64,000 nt of DNA, from positions 17,451,688 to 17,515,687 of the forward strand of contig OZ059895.1 in the NCBI GenBank assembly GCA_964057225.1. The letters are read 5' to 3'. The notes under the pieces were generated by a model that was not told the DNA's origin, ran no database searches, and saw only the letters and a program-made list of their open reading frames with translations. The first letter of the stretch is position 1; each line of letters starts with the position of its first letter. The stretch comes from Auanema rhodensis (Eukaryota; Nematoda; Chromadorea; Rhabditida; Rhabditidae). The position numbers and the translations under genes are program-made. Positions 23,309 to 36,727 of this stretch are shown piece by piece.

Positions 23309-23724
23309 TATCGCGAATGCGATTATCCATCATTCAATCGATGCAATCTCATCACGTTGGCTGATGAGATTCACGGGCACTCTGTTTTTATACCACCGTC
23401 GCGGACGGTCGCTTTTCTCTCTCCTCGTTGCTGTCTTTATCTTATGACTCATCTAGTCTGAACCACCGTTTTATCCTTGTCCTTTAGTAAGACTATCTCT
23501 AGTCTCATTAGTGATGTATATCTAGTCTTATTACATTCACTCTAGTCTTCTATGTATTTTATCTAGTCTTATTATATATCTTCTAGTCCTTATATTCTGT
23601 ATTATGTATATCTGAATGGCATATGAATGAATCTTTCTTCCTCTAATAGTATTTTACGTTAACAGGGCATAGAATAGAAAGTGTGAACCTGGGAGGCTAT
23701 TTGAAGAGCCCTCTATCTTCAAAA
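23309..23724 (+). repeat. 3' LTR of the BEL/Pao element
   Basis: It has the same length (416 bp) as the 5' LTR and no difference that I could find. It is preceded by CTCCTGGCCCGGAA, which is not a convincing polypurine tract. It is followed by the second GCTGG target copy at 23725-23729. Confidence 0.93.
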
Positions 23725-26700
23725 GCTGGTTCGATTCCAGCATGAGGCATCGTTTTAGACTTTCTCAAACTATTTTGAGGATTAATTCGTGCTTCTCGAA
23801 GCTTTTACTTCAGGTTACATCTTCTCTTATTCATTCAAATGAATTGTTTCAATTGAATATGTAAACGCATTGTTGAAAGTGACTAAGAGATTATAATCGA
23901 GAAATGAAAATAACTTTTTAAGCCTCATTGGCTCAGGGGCAGAGCGTCTGTCTAGTAAACAGAAGGTCGCTGGTTCGATTCCAGCATGAGGAATCGTTTT
24001 AGACTTTTTCAAAATATTTTGAAGATTAATTCGTGCTTCTTGAAGCTTTTACTTCAGGTTACATCTTCTCTTATTCATTCGAATGAAATATTTTACTTCA
24101 ATATGGAGCAGTATTGTTAAAAGTGACAAAGTGATTATTATCGACAAATGAAAACAACTTATCAAGCCTCATTGGCTCAGGGGCAGAGCGTCTGTCTAGT
24201 AAACAGAAGGTCGCTGGTTCGATTCCAGCATGAGGCATCGTTTTAGACTTTTTCAAACTATTTTGAGGATTAATTCGTGCTTCTTGAAGCTTTTACTTCA
24301 GGTTACATCTTCTCTTATTCATTCGAATGAAATATTTTACTTCAACACGGAGCAGTATTGTTAAAAGTGACAAAGTGATTTATATCGACAAATGAAAACA
24401 ACTTATCAAGCCTCATTGGCTCAGGAGCAGAGCGTCTGTCTAGTCGATTCCAACATGAGGCATCGTTTTAGACTTTCTCAAACTATTTTTAGGATTCATT
24501 CGTGCTTCTTGAAGCTTTTACTTCAGGTTACATCTTCTCTTATTCATTCGAATGAAATATTTTACTTCAATACGGAGCAGTATTGTTAAAAGTGACAAAG
24601 TGATTATTATCGACAAATGAAAACAACTTATCAAGCCTCATTGGCTCAGGGGCAGAGCGTCTGTCTAGTAAACAGAAGGTCGCTGGTTCGATTCCAGCAT
24701 GAGGAATCGTTTTAGACTTTTTCAAAATATTTTGAAGATTAATTCGTGCTTCTTGAAGCTTTTACTTCAGGTTACATCTTCTCTTATTCATTCGAATGAA
24801 ATATTTTACTTCAATACGGAGCAGTATTGTTCAAAGTGACAAAGTGATTATTATCGACAAAAGAAAACAACTTATCAAGCCTCATTGGCTCAGGGGCAGA
24901 GCGTCTGTCTAGTCGATTCCAGCATGAGGCATCGTTTTAGACTTTCTCAAACTATTTTGAGGATTAATTCGTGCTTCTTGAAGCTTTTACTTCAGGTTAC
25001 ATCTTCTCTTATTCATTCGAATGAAATATTTTACTTCAATACGGAGCAGTATTGTTGAAAGTGACTAAGAGATTATTATCGACAAATGAAATTAACTTAT
25101 CAAGCCTCATTGGCTCAGGGGCAGAGCGTCTGTCTAGTAAACATTCCAGCATGAGGCATCTTCTTAGACTTTCTCAAACTATTTTTAGGATTCATTCGTG
25201 CTTCTCGAAGCTTTTACTTCAGGTTACATCTTCTGTTATTCATTCGAATGAAATATTTTACTTCAATACGGAGCAGTATTGTTAAAAGTGACTAAGAGAT
25301 TATAATAGAGAAATGAGAATAACTTATCAAGCCTCATTGGCTCAGGGGCAGAGCGTCTGTCTAGTCGATTCCAGCATGAGGCATCGTTTTAGACTTTCTC
25401 AAACTATTTTGAAGATTAATTCGTGCTTCTTGAAGCGTTTACTTCAGGTTACATCTTCTCTTATTCATTCGAATGAAATATTTTACTTCAATACGGAGCA
25501 GTATTCTTGAAAGTGACTAAGAGATTATTATCGACAAAAGAAAATAACTTATCAAGCCTCATTGGCTCAGGGGCAGAGCGTCTGTCTAGTCGATTCCAGC
25601 ATGAGGCATCGTTTTAGACTTTCTCAAACTATTTTGAGGATTAATTCGTGCTTCTTGAAGCTTTTACTTCAGGTTACATCTTCTCTTATTCATTCGAATG
25701 AAATATTTTACTTCAATACGGAGCAGTATTGTTGAAAGTGACTAAGAGATAATTATCGACAAAAGAAAATAACTTATCAAGCCTCATTGGCTCAGGGGCA
25801 GAGCGTCTGTCTAGTCGATTCCAGCATGAGGCATCGTTTTAGACTTTCTCAAACTATTTTGAGGATTAATTCGTGCTTCTTGAAGCTTTTACTTCAGGTT
25901 ACATCTTCTCTTATTCATTCGAATGAAATATTTTACTTCAATACGGAGCAGTATTGTTAAAAGTGACTAAGAGATTATAATAGAGAAATGAGAATAACTT
26001 ATCAAGCCTCATTGGCTCAGGGGCAGAGCGTCTGTCTAGTCGATTCCAGCATGAGGTATCGTTTTAGACTTTCTCAAACTATTTTGAGGATTAATTCGTG
26101 CTTCTTGAAGCTTTTACTTCAGGTTACATCTTCTCTTATTCATTCGAATGAAATATTTTACTTCAATACGGAGCAGTATTGTTGAAAGTGACTAAGAGAT
26201 AATTATCGACAAAAGAAAATAACTTATCAAGCCTCATTGGCTCAGGGGCAGAGCGTCTGTCTAGTCGATTCCAGCATGAGGCATCGTTTTAGACTTTCTC
26301 AAACTATTTTGAGGATTAATTCGTGCTTCTTGAAGCTTTTACTTCAGGTTACATCTTCTCTTATTCATTCGAATGAAATATTTTACTTCAATACGGAGCA
26401 GTATTGTTGAAAGTGACTAAGAGATTATTATCGACAAATGAAAATAACTTATCAAGCCTCATTGGCTCAGGGGCAGAGCGTCTGTCTAGTAAACATTCCA
26501 GCATGAGGCATCTTCTTAGACTTTCTCAAACTATTTTTAGGATTCATTCGTGCTTCTCGAAGCTTTTACTTCAGGTTACATCTTCTGTTATTCATTCGAA
26601 TGAAATATTTTACTTCAATACGGAGCAGTATTGTTAAAAGTGACTAAGAGATTATAATAGAGAAATGAGAATAACTTATCAAGCCTCATTGGCTCAGGGG

Positions 26701-26907
26701 CAGAGCGTCTGTCTAGTCGATTCCAGCATGAGGCATCGTTTTAGACTTTCTCAAACTATTTTGAAGATTAATTCGTGCTTCTTGAAGCGTTTACTTCAGG
26801 TTACATCTTCTCTTATTCATTCGAATGAAATATTTTACTTCAATATGGAGCAGTATTGTTAAAAGTGACAAAGTGATTATTATCGACAAATGAAAACAAC
26901 TTATCAA
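23725..26907 (+). repeat. tRNA-Thr array resumes; mostly deleted copies
   Basis: The stretch starts with the 3' end of the split tRNA (to 23749). Intact-length starts are 23922 and 24635 (both with C71A in the acceptor stem) and 24166. Copies with the 19-nt deletion start at 24410, 24879, 25331, 25556, 25781, 26006, 26231 and 26683. Copies with the 17-nt deletion start at 25104 and 26456. Spacers are type A. The unit is about 225 bp where the tRNA is deleted. The pair 25104/25331 recurs at 26456/26683 (offset 1,352 bp). Confidence 0.9.
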
Positions 26908-29683
26908 GCCTCATTGGCTCAGGGGCAGAGCGTCTGTCTAGTAAACAGAAGGTCGCTGGTTCGATTCCAGCATGAGGCATCGTTTTAGACTTTTTCAAAC
27001 TATTTTGAGGATTAATTCGTGCTTCTTGAAGCTTTTACTTCAGGTTACATCTTCTCTTATTCATTCGAATGAAATATTTTACTTCAATACGGAGCAGTAT
27101 TGTTAAAAGTGACAAAGTGATTATTATCGACAAATGAAAACAACTTATCAAGCCTCATTGGCTCAGGGGCAGAGCGTCTGTCTAGTAAACAGAAGGTCGC
27201 TGGTTCGATTCCAGCATGAGGCATCGTTTTAGACTTTTTCAAACTATTTTGAGGATTAATTCGTGCTTCTTGAAGCTTTTACTTCAGGTTACATCTTCTC
27301 TTATTCATTCGAATGAAATATTTCACTTCAATACGGAGCAGTATTGTTAAAAGTGACAAAGTGATTATTATCGACAAATGAAAACAACTTATCAAGCCTC
27401 ATTGGCTCAGGGGCAGAGCGTCTGTCTAGTAAACAGAAGGTCGCTGGTTCGATTCCAGCATGAGGCATCGTTTTAGACTTTTTCAAACTATTTTGAGGAT
27501 TAATTCGTGCTTCTTGAAGCTTTTACTTCAGGTTACATCTTCTCTTATTCATTCGAATGAAATATTTTACTTCAATACGGAGCAGTATTGTTAAAAGTGA
27601 CAAAGTGATTATTATCGACAAATGAAAACAACTTATCAAGCCTCATTGGCTCAGGAGCAGAGCGTCTGTCTAGTCGATTCCAGCTTGAGGCATCTTTTTA
27701 GACTTTCTCAAACTATTTTTAGGATTTATTCGTGCTTCTCGAAGCTTTTACTTCAGGTTACATCTTCTCTTATTCATTCGAATGAAATATTTTACTTCAA
27801 TACGGAGCAGTATTGTTAAAAGTGACAAAGTGATTATTATCGACAAATGAAAACAAATTATCAAGCCTCATTGGCTCAGAGGCAGAGCGTCTGTCTAGTC
27901 GATTCCAGCATGAGGCATCGTTTTAGACTTTCTCAAACTATTTTTAGGATTCATTCGTGCTTCTCAAAGCTTTTACTTCAGGTTACATCTTCTCTCATTC
28001 ATTCGAATGAAATATTTTACTTCAATACGGAGCAGTATTGTTAAAAGTGACAAAGTGATTATTATCGACAAATGAAAACAACTTATCAAGCCTCATTGGC
28101 TCAGGAGCAGAGCGTCTGTCTAGTCGATTCCAGCTTGAGGCATCTTTTTAGACTTTCTCAAACTATTTTTAGGATTTATTCGTGCTTCTCGAAGCTTTTA
28201 CTTCAGGTTACATCTTCTCTTATTCATTCGAATGAAATATTTTACTTCAATACGGAGCAGTATTGTTAAAAGTGACAAAGTGATTATTATCGACAAATGA
28301 AAACAAATTATCAAGCCTCATTGGCTCAGAGGCAGAGCGTCTGTCTAGTCGATTCCAGCATGAGGCATCGTTTTAGACTTTCTCAAACTATTTTTAGGAT
28401 TCATTCGTGCTTCTCAAAGCTTTTACTTCAGGTTACATCTTCTCTCATTCATTCGAATGAAATATTTTACTTCAATACGGAGCAGTATTGTTAAAAGTGA
28501 CAAAGTGATTATTATCGACAAATGAAAACAACTTATCAAGCCTCATTGGCTCAGGGGCAGAGCGTCTGTCTAGTAAACAGAAGGTCGCTGGTTCGATTCC
28601 AGCATGAGGCATCGTTTTAGACTTTCTCAAACTATTTTTAGGATTCATTCGTGCTTCTCAAAGCTTTTACTTCAGGTTACATCTTCTCTTATTCATTCGA
28701 ATGAAATATTTTACTTCAATACGGAGCAGTATTGTTAAAAGTGACAAAGTGATTATTATCGACAAATGAAAACAAATTATCAAGCCTCATTGGCTCAGAG
28801 GCAGAGCGTCTGTCTAGTCGATTCCAGCATGAGGCATCGTTTTAGACTTTCTCAAACTATTTTTAGGATTCATTCGTGCTTCTCAAAGCTTTTACTTCAG
28901 GTTACATCTTCTCTCATTCATTCGAATGAAATATTTTACTTCAATACGGAGCAGTATTGTTAAAAGTGACAAAGTGATTATTATCGACAAATGAAAACAA
29001 CTTATCAAGCCTCATTGGCTCAGGAGCAGAGCGTCTGTCTAGTCGATTCCAGCTTGAGGCATCTTTTTAGACTTTCTCAAACTATTTTTAGGATTTATTC
29101 GTGCTTCTCGAAGCTTTTACTTCAGGTTACATCTTCTCTTATTCATTCGAATGAAATATTTTACTTCAATACGGAGCAGTATTGTTAAAAGTGACAAAGT
29201 GATTATTATCGACAAATGAAAACAAATTATCAAGCCTCATTGGCTCAGAGGCAGAGCGTCTGTCTAGTCGATTCCAGCATGAGGCATCGTTTTAGACTTT
29301 CTCAAACTATTTTTAGGATTCATTCGTGCTTCTCAAAGCTTTTACTTCAGGTTACATCTTCTCTCATTCATTCGAATGAAATATTTTACTTCAATACGGA
29401 GCAGTATTGTTAAAAGTGACAAAGTGATTATTATCGACAAATGAAAACAAATTATCAAGCCTCATTGGCTCAGAGGCAGAGCGTCTGTCTAGTCGATTCC
29501 AGCATGAGGCATCGTTTTAGACTTTCTCAAACTATTTTGAAGATTAATTCGTGCTTCTTGAAGCTTTTACTTCAGGTTACATCTTCTCTTATTCATTAGA
29601 ATGAAATATTTTACTTCAATACGGAGCAGTATTGTTAAAATTGACAAAGTGATTATTATCGACAAAAGAAAACAACTTATCAA
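26908..29683 (+). repeat. tRNA-Thr array with a 450-bp two-unit duplication
   Basis: Intact starts are 26908, 27152, 27396 and 28540. Deleted copies start at 27640, 27865, 28090, 28315, 28784, 29009, 29234 and 29459. The pair 27640/27865 repeats at 28090/28315 and, after one other unit, its parts recur to 29234. The deleted copies here carry extra changes (GGAGCAG or GAGGCAG in the D loop, CTTGAGG in the acceptor), showing decay after the deletion. Confidence 0.88.
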
Positions 29684-30810
29684 GCTTCATTGGCTCAGGG
29701 GCAGAGCGTCTGTCTAGTCGATTCCAGCATGAGGCATCGTTTTAGACTTTCTCAAACTATTTTGAGGATTAATTCGTGCTTCTTGAAGCTTTTACTTCAG
29801 TTTACATCTTCTCTTATTCATTCGAATGAAATATTTTACTTGAATAAGGAGCAGTATTGTTGAAAGTGACTAAGAGATTATTATCGACAAATGAAAATAA
29901 CTTATCAAGCCTCATTGGCTCAGAGGCAGAGCGTCTGTCTAGTAAACATTCCAGCATGAGGCATCGTTTTAGACTTTCTCAAACTATTTTGAGGATTAAT
30001 TCGTGCTTCTTGAAGCTTTTACTTCAGGTTACATCTTCTGTTATTCATTCGAATGAAATATTTTACTTCAATACGGAGCAGTATTGTTAAAAGTGACTAA
30101 GAGATTATAATAGAGAAATGAGAATAACTTATCAAGCCTCATTGGCTCAGGGGCAGAGCGTCTGTCTAGTCGATTCCAGCATGAGGCATCGTTTTAGACT
30201 TTCTCAAACTATTTTGAAGATTAATTCGTGCTTCTTGAAGCTTTTACTTCAGGTTACATCTTCTGTTATTCATTCGAATGAAATATTTTACTTCAATACG
30301 GAGCAGTATTGTTAAAAGTGACTAAGAGATAATAATAGAGAAATGAGAATAACTTATCAAGCCTCATTGGCTCAGGGGCAGAGCGTCTGTCTAGTCGATT
30401 CCAGCATGAGGCATCGTTTTAGACTTTCTCAAAACATTTTTAGGATTCATTCGTGCTTCTCGAAGCTTTTACTTCAGGTTACATCTTCTGTTATTCATTC
30501 GAATGAAATATTTTACTTCAATACGGAGCAGTATTGTTAAAAGTGACTAAGAGATTATAATAGAGAAATGAGAATAACTTATCAAGCCTCATTGGCTCAG
30601 GGGCAGAGCGTCTGTCTAGTCGATTCCAGCATGAGGCATCGTTTTAGACTTTCTCAAACTATTTTGAAGATTAATTCGTGCTTCTTGAAGCGTTTACTTC
30701 AGGTTACATCTTCTCTTATTCATTCGAATGAAATATTTTACTTCAATATGGAGCAGTATTGTTAAAAGTGACAAAGTGATTATTATCGACAAATGAAAAC
30801 AACTTATCAA

Positions 30811-30880
30811 GCCTCATTGGCTCAGGGCCAGCGTCTGTCTAGTAAACAGAAGGTCGCTGGTTCGATTCCAGCATGAGGCA
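30811..30880 (+). tRNA. tRNA-Thr(AGT) variant with shortened D arm (70 nt)
   Basis: The D arm reads CTCAGGGCCAGCG instead of CTCAGGGGCAGAGCG, a net loss of 2 nt that breaks the CTC/GAG stem. Anticodon, T arm and acceptor are intact. The variant recurs at 34192, 38567 and, on the - strand, 40805, and marks blocks that were copied and inverted together. Confidence 0.75.
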
Positions 30881-31410
30881 TCGTTTTAGACTTTTTCAAA
30901 CTATTTTGAGGATTAATTCGTGCTTCTTGAAGCTTTTACTTCAGGTTACATCTTCTCTTATTCATTCGAATGAAATATTTTACTTCAATACGGAGCAGTA
31001 TTGTTAAAAGTGACAAAGTGATTATTATCGACAAATGAAAACAACTTATCAAGCCTCATTGGCTCAGGGGCAGAGCGTCTGTCTAGTAAACATTCCAGCA
31101 TGAGGCATCTTTTTAGACTTTCTCAAACTATTTTTAGGATTCATTCGTGCTTCTCGAAGCTTTTACTTCAGGTTACATCTTCTGTTATTCATTCGAATGA
31201 AATATTTTACTTCAATACGGAGCAGTATTGTTAAAAGTGACAAAGTGATTATTATCGACAAATGAAAACAACTTATCAAGCCTCATTGGCTCAGGGGCAG
31301 AGCGTCTGTCTAGTAAACAGAAGGTCGCTGGTTCGATTCCAGCATGAGGCATCGTTTTAGACTTTTTCAAAATATTTTGAAGATTAATTCGTGCTTCTTG
31401 AAGCTTTTAC

Positions 31411-31466
31411 GGCAGAGCGTCTGTCTAGTAAACAGAAGGTCGCTGGTTCGATTCCAGCATGAGGCA
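31411..31466 (+). pseudogene. 5'-truncated tRNA-Thr fused to spacer
   Basis: The spacer word AAGCTTTTAC joins directly to tRNA nt 17, skipping the rest of the spacer and the acceptor 5' strand. The identical junction recurs at 34792-34847, so the rearrangement predates the 3,381-bp duplication. It marks the switch from type A to type C units. Confidence 0.85.
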
Positions 31467-34400
31467 TCTTTTTAGACTTTCTCAAACTATTTTGAGGATC
31501 TATTCGTAGTTCTTAAAGCTTTTACTTCAGGTTACATCTTTTATTATTCAATCAAATGAAATCTTTATATTCAATATGTATACGCATTGTTGAAAGTGGC
31601 GCAGAGATTATAATCGAGAAATGAAAACGATTTATCAAGCCTCATTGGCTCAGGGGCAGAGCGTCTGTCTAGTAAACAGAAGGTCGCTGGTTCGATTCCA
31701 GCATGAGGCATCTTTTTAGAATTTCTAAAACTATTTTGAGGATCTATTCGTAGTTCTTAAAGCTTTTACTTCAGGTTACATCTTTTCTTATTCAATCAAA
31801 TGAAATCTTTATATTCAATATGTATACGCATTGTTGAAAGTGGCGCAGAGATTATAATCGAGAAATGAAAACGATTTATCAAGCCTCATTGGCTCAGGGG
31901 CAGAGCGTCTGTCTAGTACACAGAAGGTCGCTGGTTCGATTCCAGCATGAGGCATCTTTTTAGAATTTCTAAAACTATTTTGAGGATCTATTCGTAGTTC
32001 TTAAAGCTTTTACTTCAGGTTACATCTTTTCTTATTCAATCAAATGAAATCTTTATATTCAATATGTATACGCATTGTTGAAAGTGGCGCAGAGATTATA
32101 ATCGAGAAATGAAAACGATTTATCAAGCCTCATTGGCTCAGGGGCAGAGCGTCTGTCTAGTAAACAGAAGGTCGCTGGTTCGATTCCAGCATGAGGCATC
32201 TTTTTAGAATTTCTAAAACTATTTTGAGGATCTATTCGTAGTTCTTAAAGCTTTTACTTCAGGTTACATCTTTTCTTATTCAATCAAATGAAATCTTTAT
32301 ATTCAATACGGAGCAGTATTGTTAAAAGTGACAAAGTGATTATTATCGACAAATGAAAACAACTTATCAAGCCTCATTGGCTCAGGAGCAGAGCGTCTGT
32401 CTAGTCGATTCCAGCTTGAGGCATCTTTTTAGACTTTCTCAAACTATTTTTAGGATTTATTCGTGCTTCTCGAAGCTTTTACTTCAGGTTACATCTTCTC
32501 TTATTCATTCGAATGAAATATTTTACTTCAATACGGAGCAGTATTGTTAAAAGTGACAAAGTGATTATTATCGACAAATGAAAACAAATTATTAAGCCTC
32601 ATTGGCTCAGAGGCAGAGCGTCTGTCTAGTCGATTCCAGCATGAGGCATCGTTTTAGACTTTCTCAAACTATTTTTAGGATTCATTCGTGCTTCTCAAAG
32701 CTTTTACTTCAGGTTACATCTTCTCTCATTCATTCGAATGAAATATTTTACTTCAATACGGAGCAGTATTGTTAAAAGTGACAAAGTGATTATTATCGAC
32801 AAATGAAAACAACTTATCAAGCCTCATTGGCTCAGGGGCAGAGCGTCTGTCTAGTAAACAGAAGGTCGCTGGTTCGATTCCAGCATGAGGCATCGTTTTA
32901 GACTTTTTCAAAATATTTTGAAGATTAATTCGTGCTTCTTGAAGCTTTTACTTCAGGTTACATCTTCTCTTATTCATTAGAATGAAATATTTTACTTCAA
33001 TACGGAGCAGTATTGTTAAAATTGACAAAGTGATTATTATCGACAAAAGAAAACAACTTATCAAGCTTCATTGGCTCAGGGGCAGAGCGTCTGTCTAGTC
33101 GATTCCAGCATGAGGCATCGTTTTAGACTTTCTCAAACTATTTTGAGGATTAATTCGTGCTTCTTGAAGCTTTTACTTCAGTTTACATCTTCTCTTATTC
33201 ATTCGAATGAAATATTTTACTTGAATAAGGAGCAGTATTGTTGAAAGTGACTAAGAGATTATTATCGACAAATGAAAATAACTTATCAAGCCTCATTGGC
33301 TCAGGGGCAGAGCGTCTGTCTAGTAAACATTCCAGCATGAGGCATCGTTTTAGACTTTCTCAAACTATTTTGAGGATTAATTCGTGCTTCTTGAAGCTTT
33401 TACTTCAGGTTACATCTTCTGTTATTCATTCGAATGAAATATTTTACTTCAATACGGAGCAGTATTGTTAAAAGTGACTAAGAGATTATAATAGAGAAAT
33501 GAGAATAACTTATCAAGCCTCATTGGCTCAGGGGCAGAGCGTCTGTCTAGTCGATTCCAGCATGAGGCATCGTTTTAGACTTTCTCAAACTATTTTGAAG
33601 ATTAATTCGTGCTTCTTGAAGCTTTTACTTCAGGTTACATCTTCTGTTATTCATTCGAATGAAATATTTTACTTCAATACGGAGCAGTATTGTTAAAAGT
33701 GACTAAGAGATAATAATAGAGAAATGAGAATAACTTATCAAGCCTCATTGGCTCAGGGGCAGAGCGTCTGTCTAGTCGATTCCAGCATGAGGCATCGTTT
33801 TAGACTTTCTCAAAACATTTTTAGGATTCATTCGTGCTTCTCGAAGCTTTTACTTCAGGTTACATCTTCTGTTATTCATTCGAATGAAATATTTTACTTC
33901 AATACGGAGCAGTATTGTTAAAAGTGACTAAGAGATTATAATAGAGAAATGAGAATAACTTATCAAGCCTCATTGGCTCAGGGGCAGAGCGTCTGTCTAG
34001 TCGATTCCAGCATGAGGCATCGTTTTAGACTTTCTCAAACTATTTTGAAGATTAATTCGTGCTTCTTGAAGCGTTTACTTCAGGTTACATCTTCTCTTAT
34101 TCATTCGAATGAAATATTTTACTTCAATATGGAGCAGTATTGTTAAAAGTGACAAAGTGATTATTATCGACAAATGAAAACAACTTATCAAGCCTCATTG
34201 GCTCAGGGCCAGCGTCTGTCTAGTAAACAGAAGGTCGCTGGTTCGATTCCAGCATGAGGCATCGTTTTAGACTTTTTCAAACTATTTTGAGGATTAATTC
34301 GTGCTTCTTGAAGCTTTTACTTCAGGTTACATCTTCTCTTATTCATTCGAATGAAATATTTTACTTCAATACGGAGCAGTATTGTTAAAAGTGACAAAGT

Positions 34401-36727
34401 GATTATTATCGACAAATGAAAACAACTTATCAAGCCTCATTGGCTCAGGGGCAGAGCGTCTGTCTAGTAAACATTCCAGCATGAGGCATCTTTTTAGACT
34501 TTCTCAAACTATTTTTAGGATTCATTCGTGCTTCTCGAAGCTTTTACTTCAGGTTACATCTTCTGTTATTCATTCGAATGAAATATTTTACTTCAATACG
34601 GAGCAGTATTGTTAAAAGTGACAAAGTGATTATTATCGACAAATGAAAACAACTTATCAAGCCTCATTGGCTCAGGGGCAGAGCGTCTGTCTAGTAAACA
34701 GAAGGTCGCTGGTTCGATTCCAGCATGAGGCATCGTTTTAGACTTTTTCAAAATATTTTGAAGATTAATTCGTGCTTCTTGAAGCTTTTACGGCAGAGCG
34801 TCTGTCTAGTAAACAGAAGGTCGCTGGTTCGATTCCAGCATGAGGCATCTTTTTAGACTTTCTCAAACTATTTTGAGGATCTATTCGTAGTTCTTAAAGC
34901 TTTTACTTCAGGTTACATCTTTTATTATTCAATCAAATGAAATCTTTATATTCAATATGTATACGCATTGTTGAAAGTGGCGCAGAGATTATAATCGAGA
35001 AATGAAAACGATTTATCAAGCCTCATTGGCTCAGGGGCAGAGCGTCTGTCTAGTAAACAGAAGGTCGCTGGTTCGATTCCAGCATGAGGCATCTTTTTAG
35101 AATTTCTAAAACTATTTTGAGGATCTATTCGTAGTTCTTAAAGCTTTTACTTCAGGTTACATCTTTTCTTATTCAATCAAATGAAATCTTTATATTCAAT
35201 ATGTATACGCATTGTTGAAAGTGGCGCAGAGATTATAATCGAGAAATGAAAACGATTTATCAAGCCTCATTGGCTCAGGGGCAGAGCGTCTGTCTAGTAA
35301 ACAGAAGGTCGCTGGTTCGATTCCAGCATGAGGCATCTTTTTAGAATTTCTAAAACTATTTTGAGGATCTATTCGTAGTTCTTAAAGCTTTTACTTCAGG
35401 TTACATCTTTTCTTATTCAATCAAATGAAATCTTTATATTCAATATGTATACGCATTGTTGAAAGTGGCGCAGAGATTATAATCGAGAAATGAAAACGAT
35501 TTATCAAGCCTCATTGGCTCAGGGGCAGAGCGTCTGTCTAGTAAACAGAAGGTCGCTGGTTCGATTCCAGCATGAGGCATCTTTTTAGAATTTCTAAAAC
35601 TATTTTGAGGATCTATTCGTAGTTCTTAAAGCTTTTACTTCAGGTTACATCTTTTCTTATTCAATCAAATGAAATCTTTATATTCAATATGTATACGCAT
35701 TGTTGAAAGTGGCGCAGAGATTATAATCGAGAAATGAAAACGATTTATCAAGCCTCATTGGCTCAGGGGCAGAGCGTCTGTCTAGTAAACAGAAGGTCGC
35801 TGGTTCGATTCCAGCATGAGGCATCTTTTTAGAATTTCTAAAACTATTTTGAGGATCTATTCGTAGTTCTTAAAGCTTTTACTTCAGGTTACATCTTTTC
35901 TTATTCAATCAAATGAAATCTTTATATTCAATATGTATACGCATTGTTGAAAGTGGCGCAGAGATTATAATCGAGAAATGAAAACGATTTATCAAGCCTC
36001 ATTGGCTCAGGGGCAGAGCGTCTGTCTAGTAAACAGAAGGTCGCTGGTTCGATTCCAGCATGAGGCATCTTTTTAGAATTTCTAAAACTATTTTGAGGAT
36101 CTATTCGTAGTTCTTAAAGCTTTTACTTCAGGTTACATCTTTTCTTATTCAATCAAATGAAATCTTTATATTCAATATGTATACGCATTGTTGAAAGTGG
36201 CGCAGAGATTATAATCGAGAAATGAAAACGATTTATCAAGCCTCATTGGCTCAGGGGCAGAGCGTCTGTCTAGTAAACAGAAGGTCGCTGCTTCGATTCC
36301 AGCCTGAGGCATCTTTTTAGAATTTCTAAAACTATTTTGAGGATCTATTCGTAGTTCTTAAAGCTTTTATTTCAGGTTACATCTTTTATTATTCAATCAA
36401 ATGAAATCTTTATATTCAATATGTATACGCATTGTTGAAAGTGGCGCAGAGATTATAATCGAGAAATGAAAACAATTAATCAAGCCTCATTGGCTCAGGG
36501 GCAGAGCGTCTGTCTAGTAAACAGAAGGTCGCTGGTTCGATTCCAGCATGAGGCATCTTTTTAGACTTTCTCAAACTATTTTGAGGATTAATTTGTACTT
36601 CTTGAAACTTTTGCTTCAGGTTACATCTTCTCTTATTCATTCGAATGAAATATTTTACTTCAATACGGAGCAGTATTGTTAAAAGTGACAAAGTGATTAT
36701 TATCGACAAATGAAAACAACTTGTTAA

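Larger units (their letters stand above)
15970..23724 (+). mobile_element. Non-autonomous BEL/Pao-type LTR retroelement with envelope
   Basis: The element is 7,755 bp long, bounded by 416-bp direct LTRs and a 5-bp target duplication GCTGG (15965-15969 and 23725-23729). A 12-nt tRNA-Gly primer site abuts the 5' LTR. Family placement rests on three things: the integrase C-terminal domain with its 'RPINRLIPLE' ending, the CCHC zinc-knuckle cluster, and the envelope. No reverse transcriptase, RNase H, aspartic protease or integrase core is encoded, so mobility would need proteins from a complete relative. Order is LTR, PBS, long leader, fused Gag-N/IN-C/Env frame, tRNA-like sequence, zinc-knuckle frame, LTR. 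The LTRs look identical, so the insertion is young even though the coding content is rearranged. Confidence 0.88.
29684..36727 (+). repeat. tRNA-Thr array with 3,381-bp higher-order repeat and type C units
   Basis: A block starting near 29684 recurs at an offset of 3,381 bp (29909 to 33290, 30811 to 34192, 31280 to 34661, 32127 to 35508). Intact starts are 31280, 31639, 32127, 32821, 34661, 35020, 35264, 35508, 35752, 35996 and 36484. Substituted full-length copies start at 31883 (A37C, last base of the anticodon loop) and 36240 (two changes). Copies of 70 nt with a shortened D arm start at 30811 and 34192. The 19-nt deletion occurs at 29684, 30136, 30361, 30586, 32371, 32596, 33065, 33517, 33742 and 33967. 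The 17-nt deletion occurs at 29909, 31053, 33290 and 34434. A third spacer type (C: TTCGTAGTTC, GTGGCGCAGAG) accompanies the intact copies from 31.5 kb. Confidence 0.88.

Noticed and set aside
15970..23724. A complete, autonomous endogenous retrovirus
   Set aside because: There is no protease, reverse transcriptase, RNase H or integrase core in any frame; only Gag ends, the integrase tail and envelope remain.
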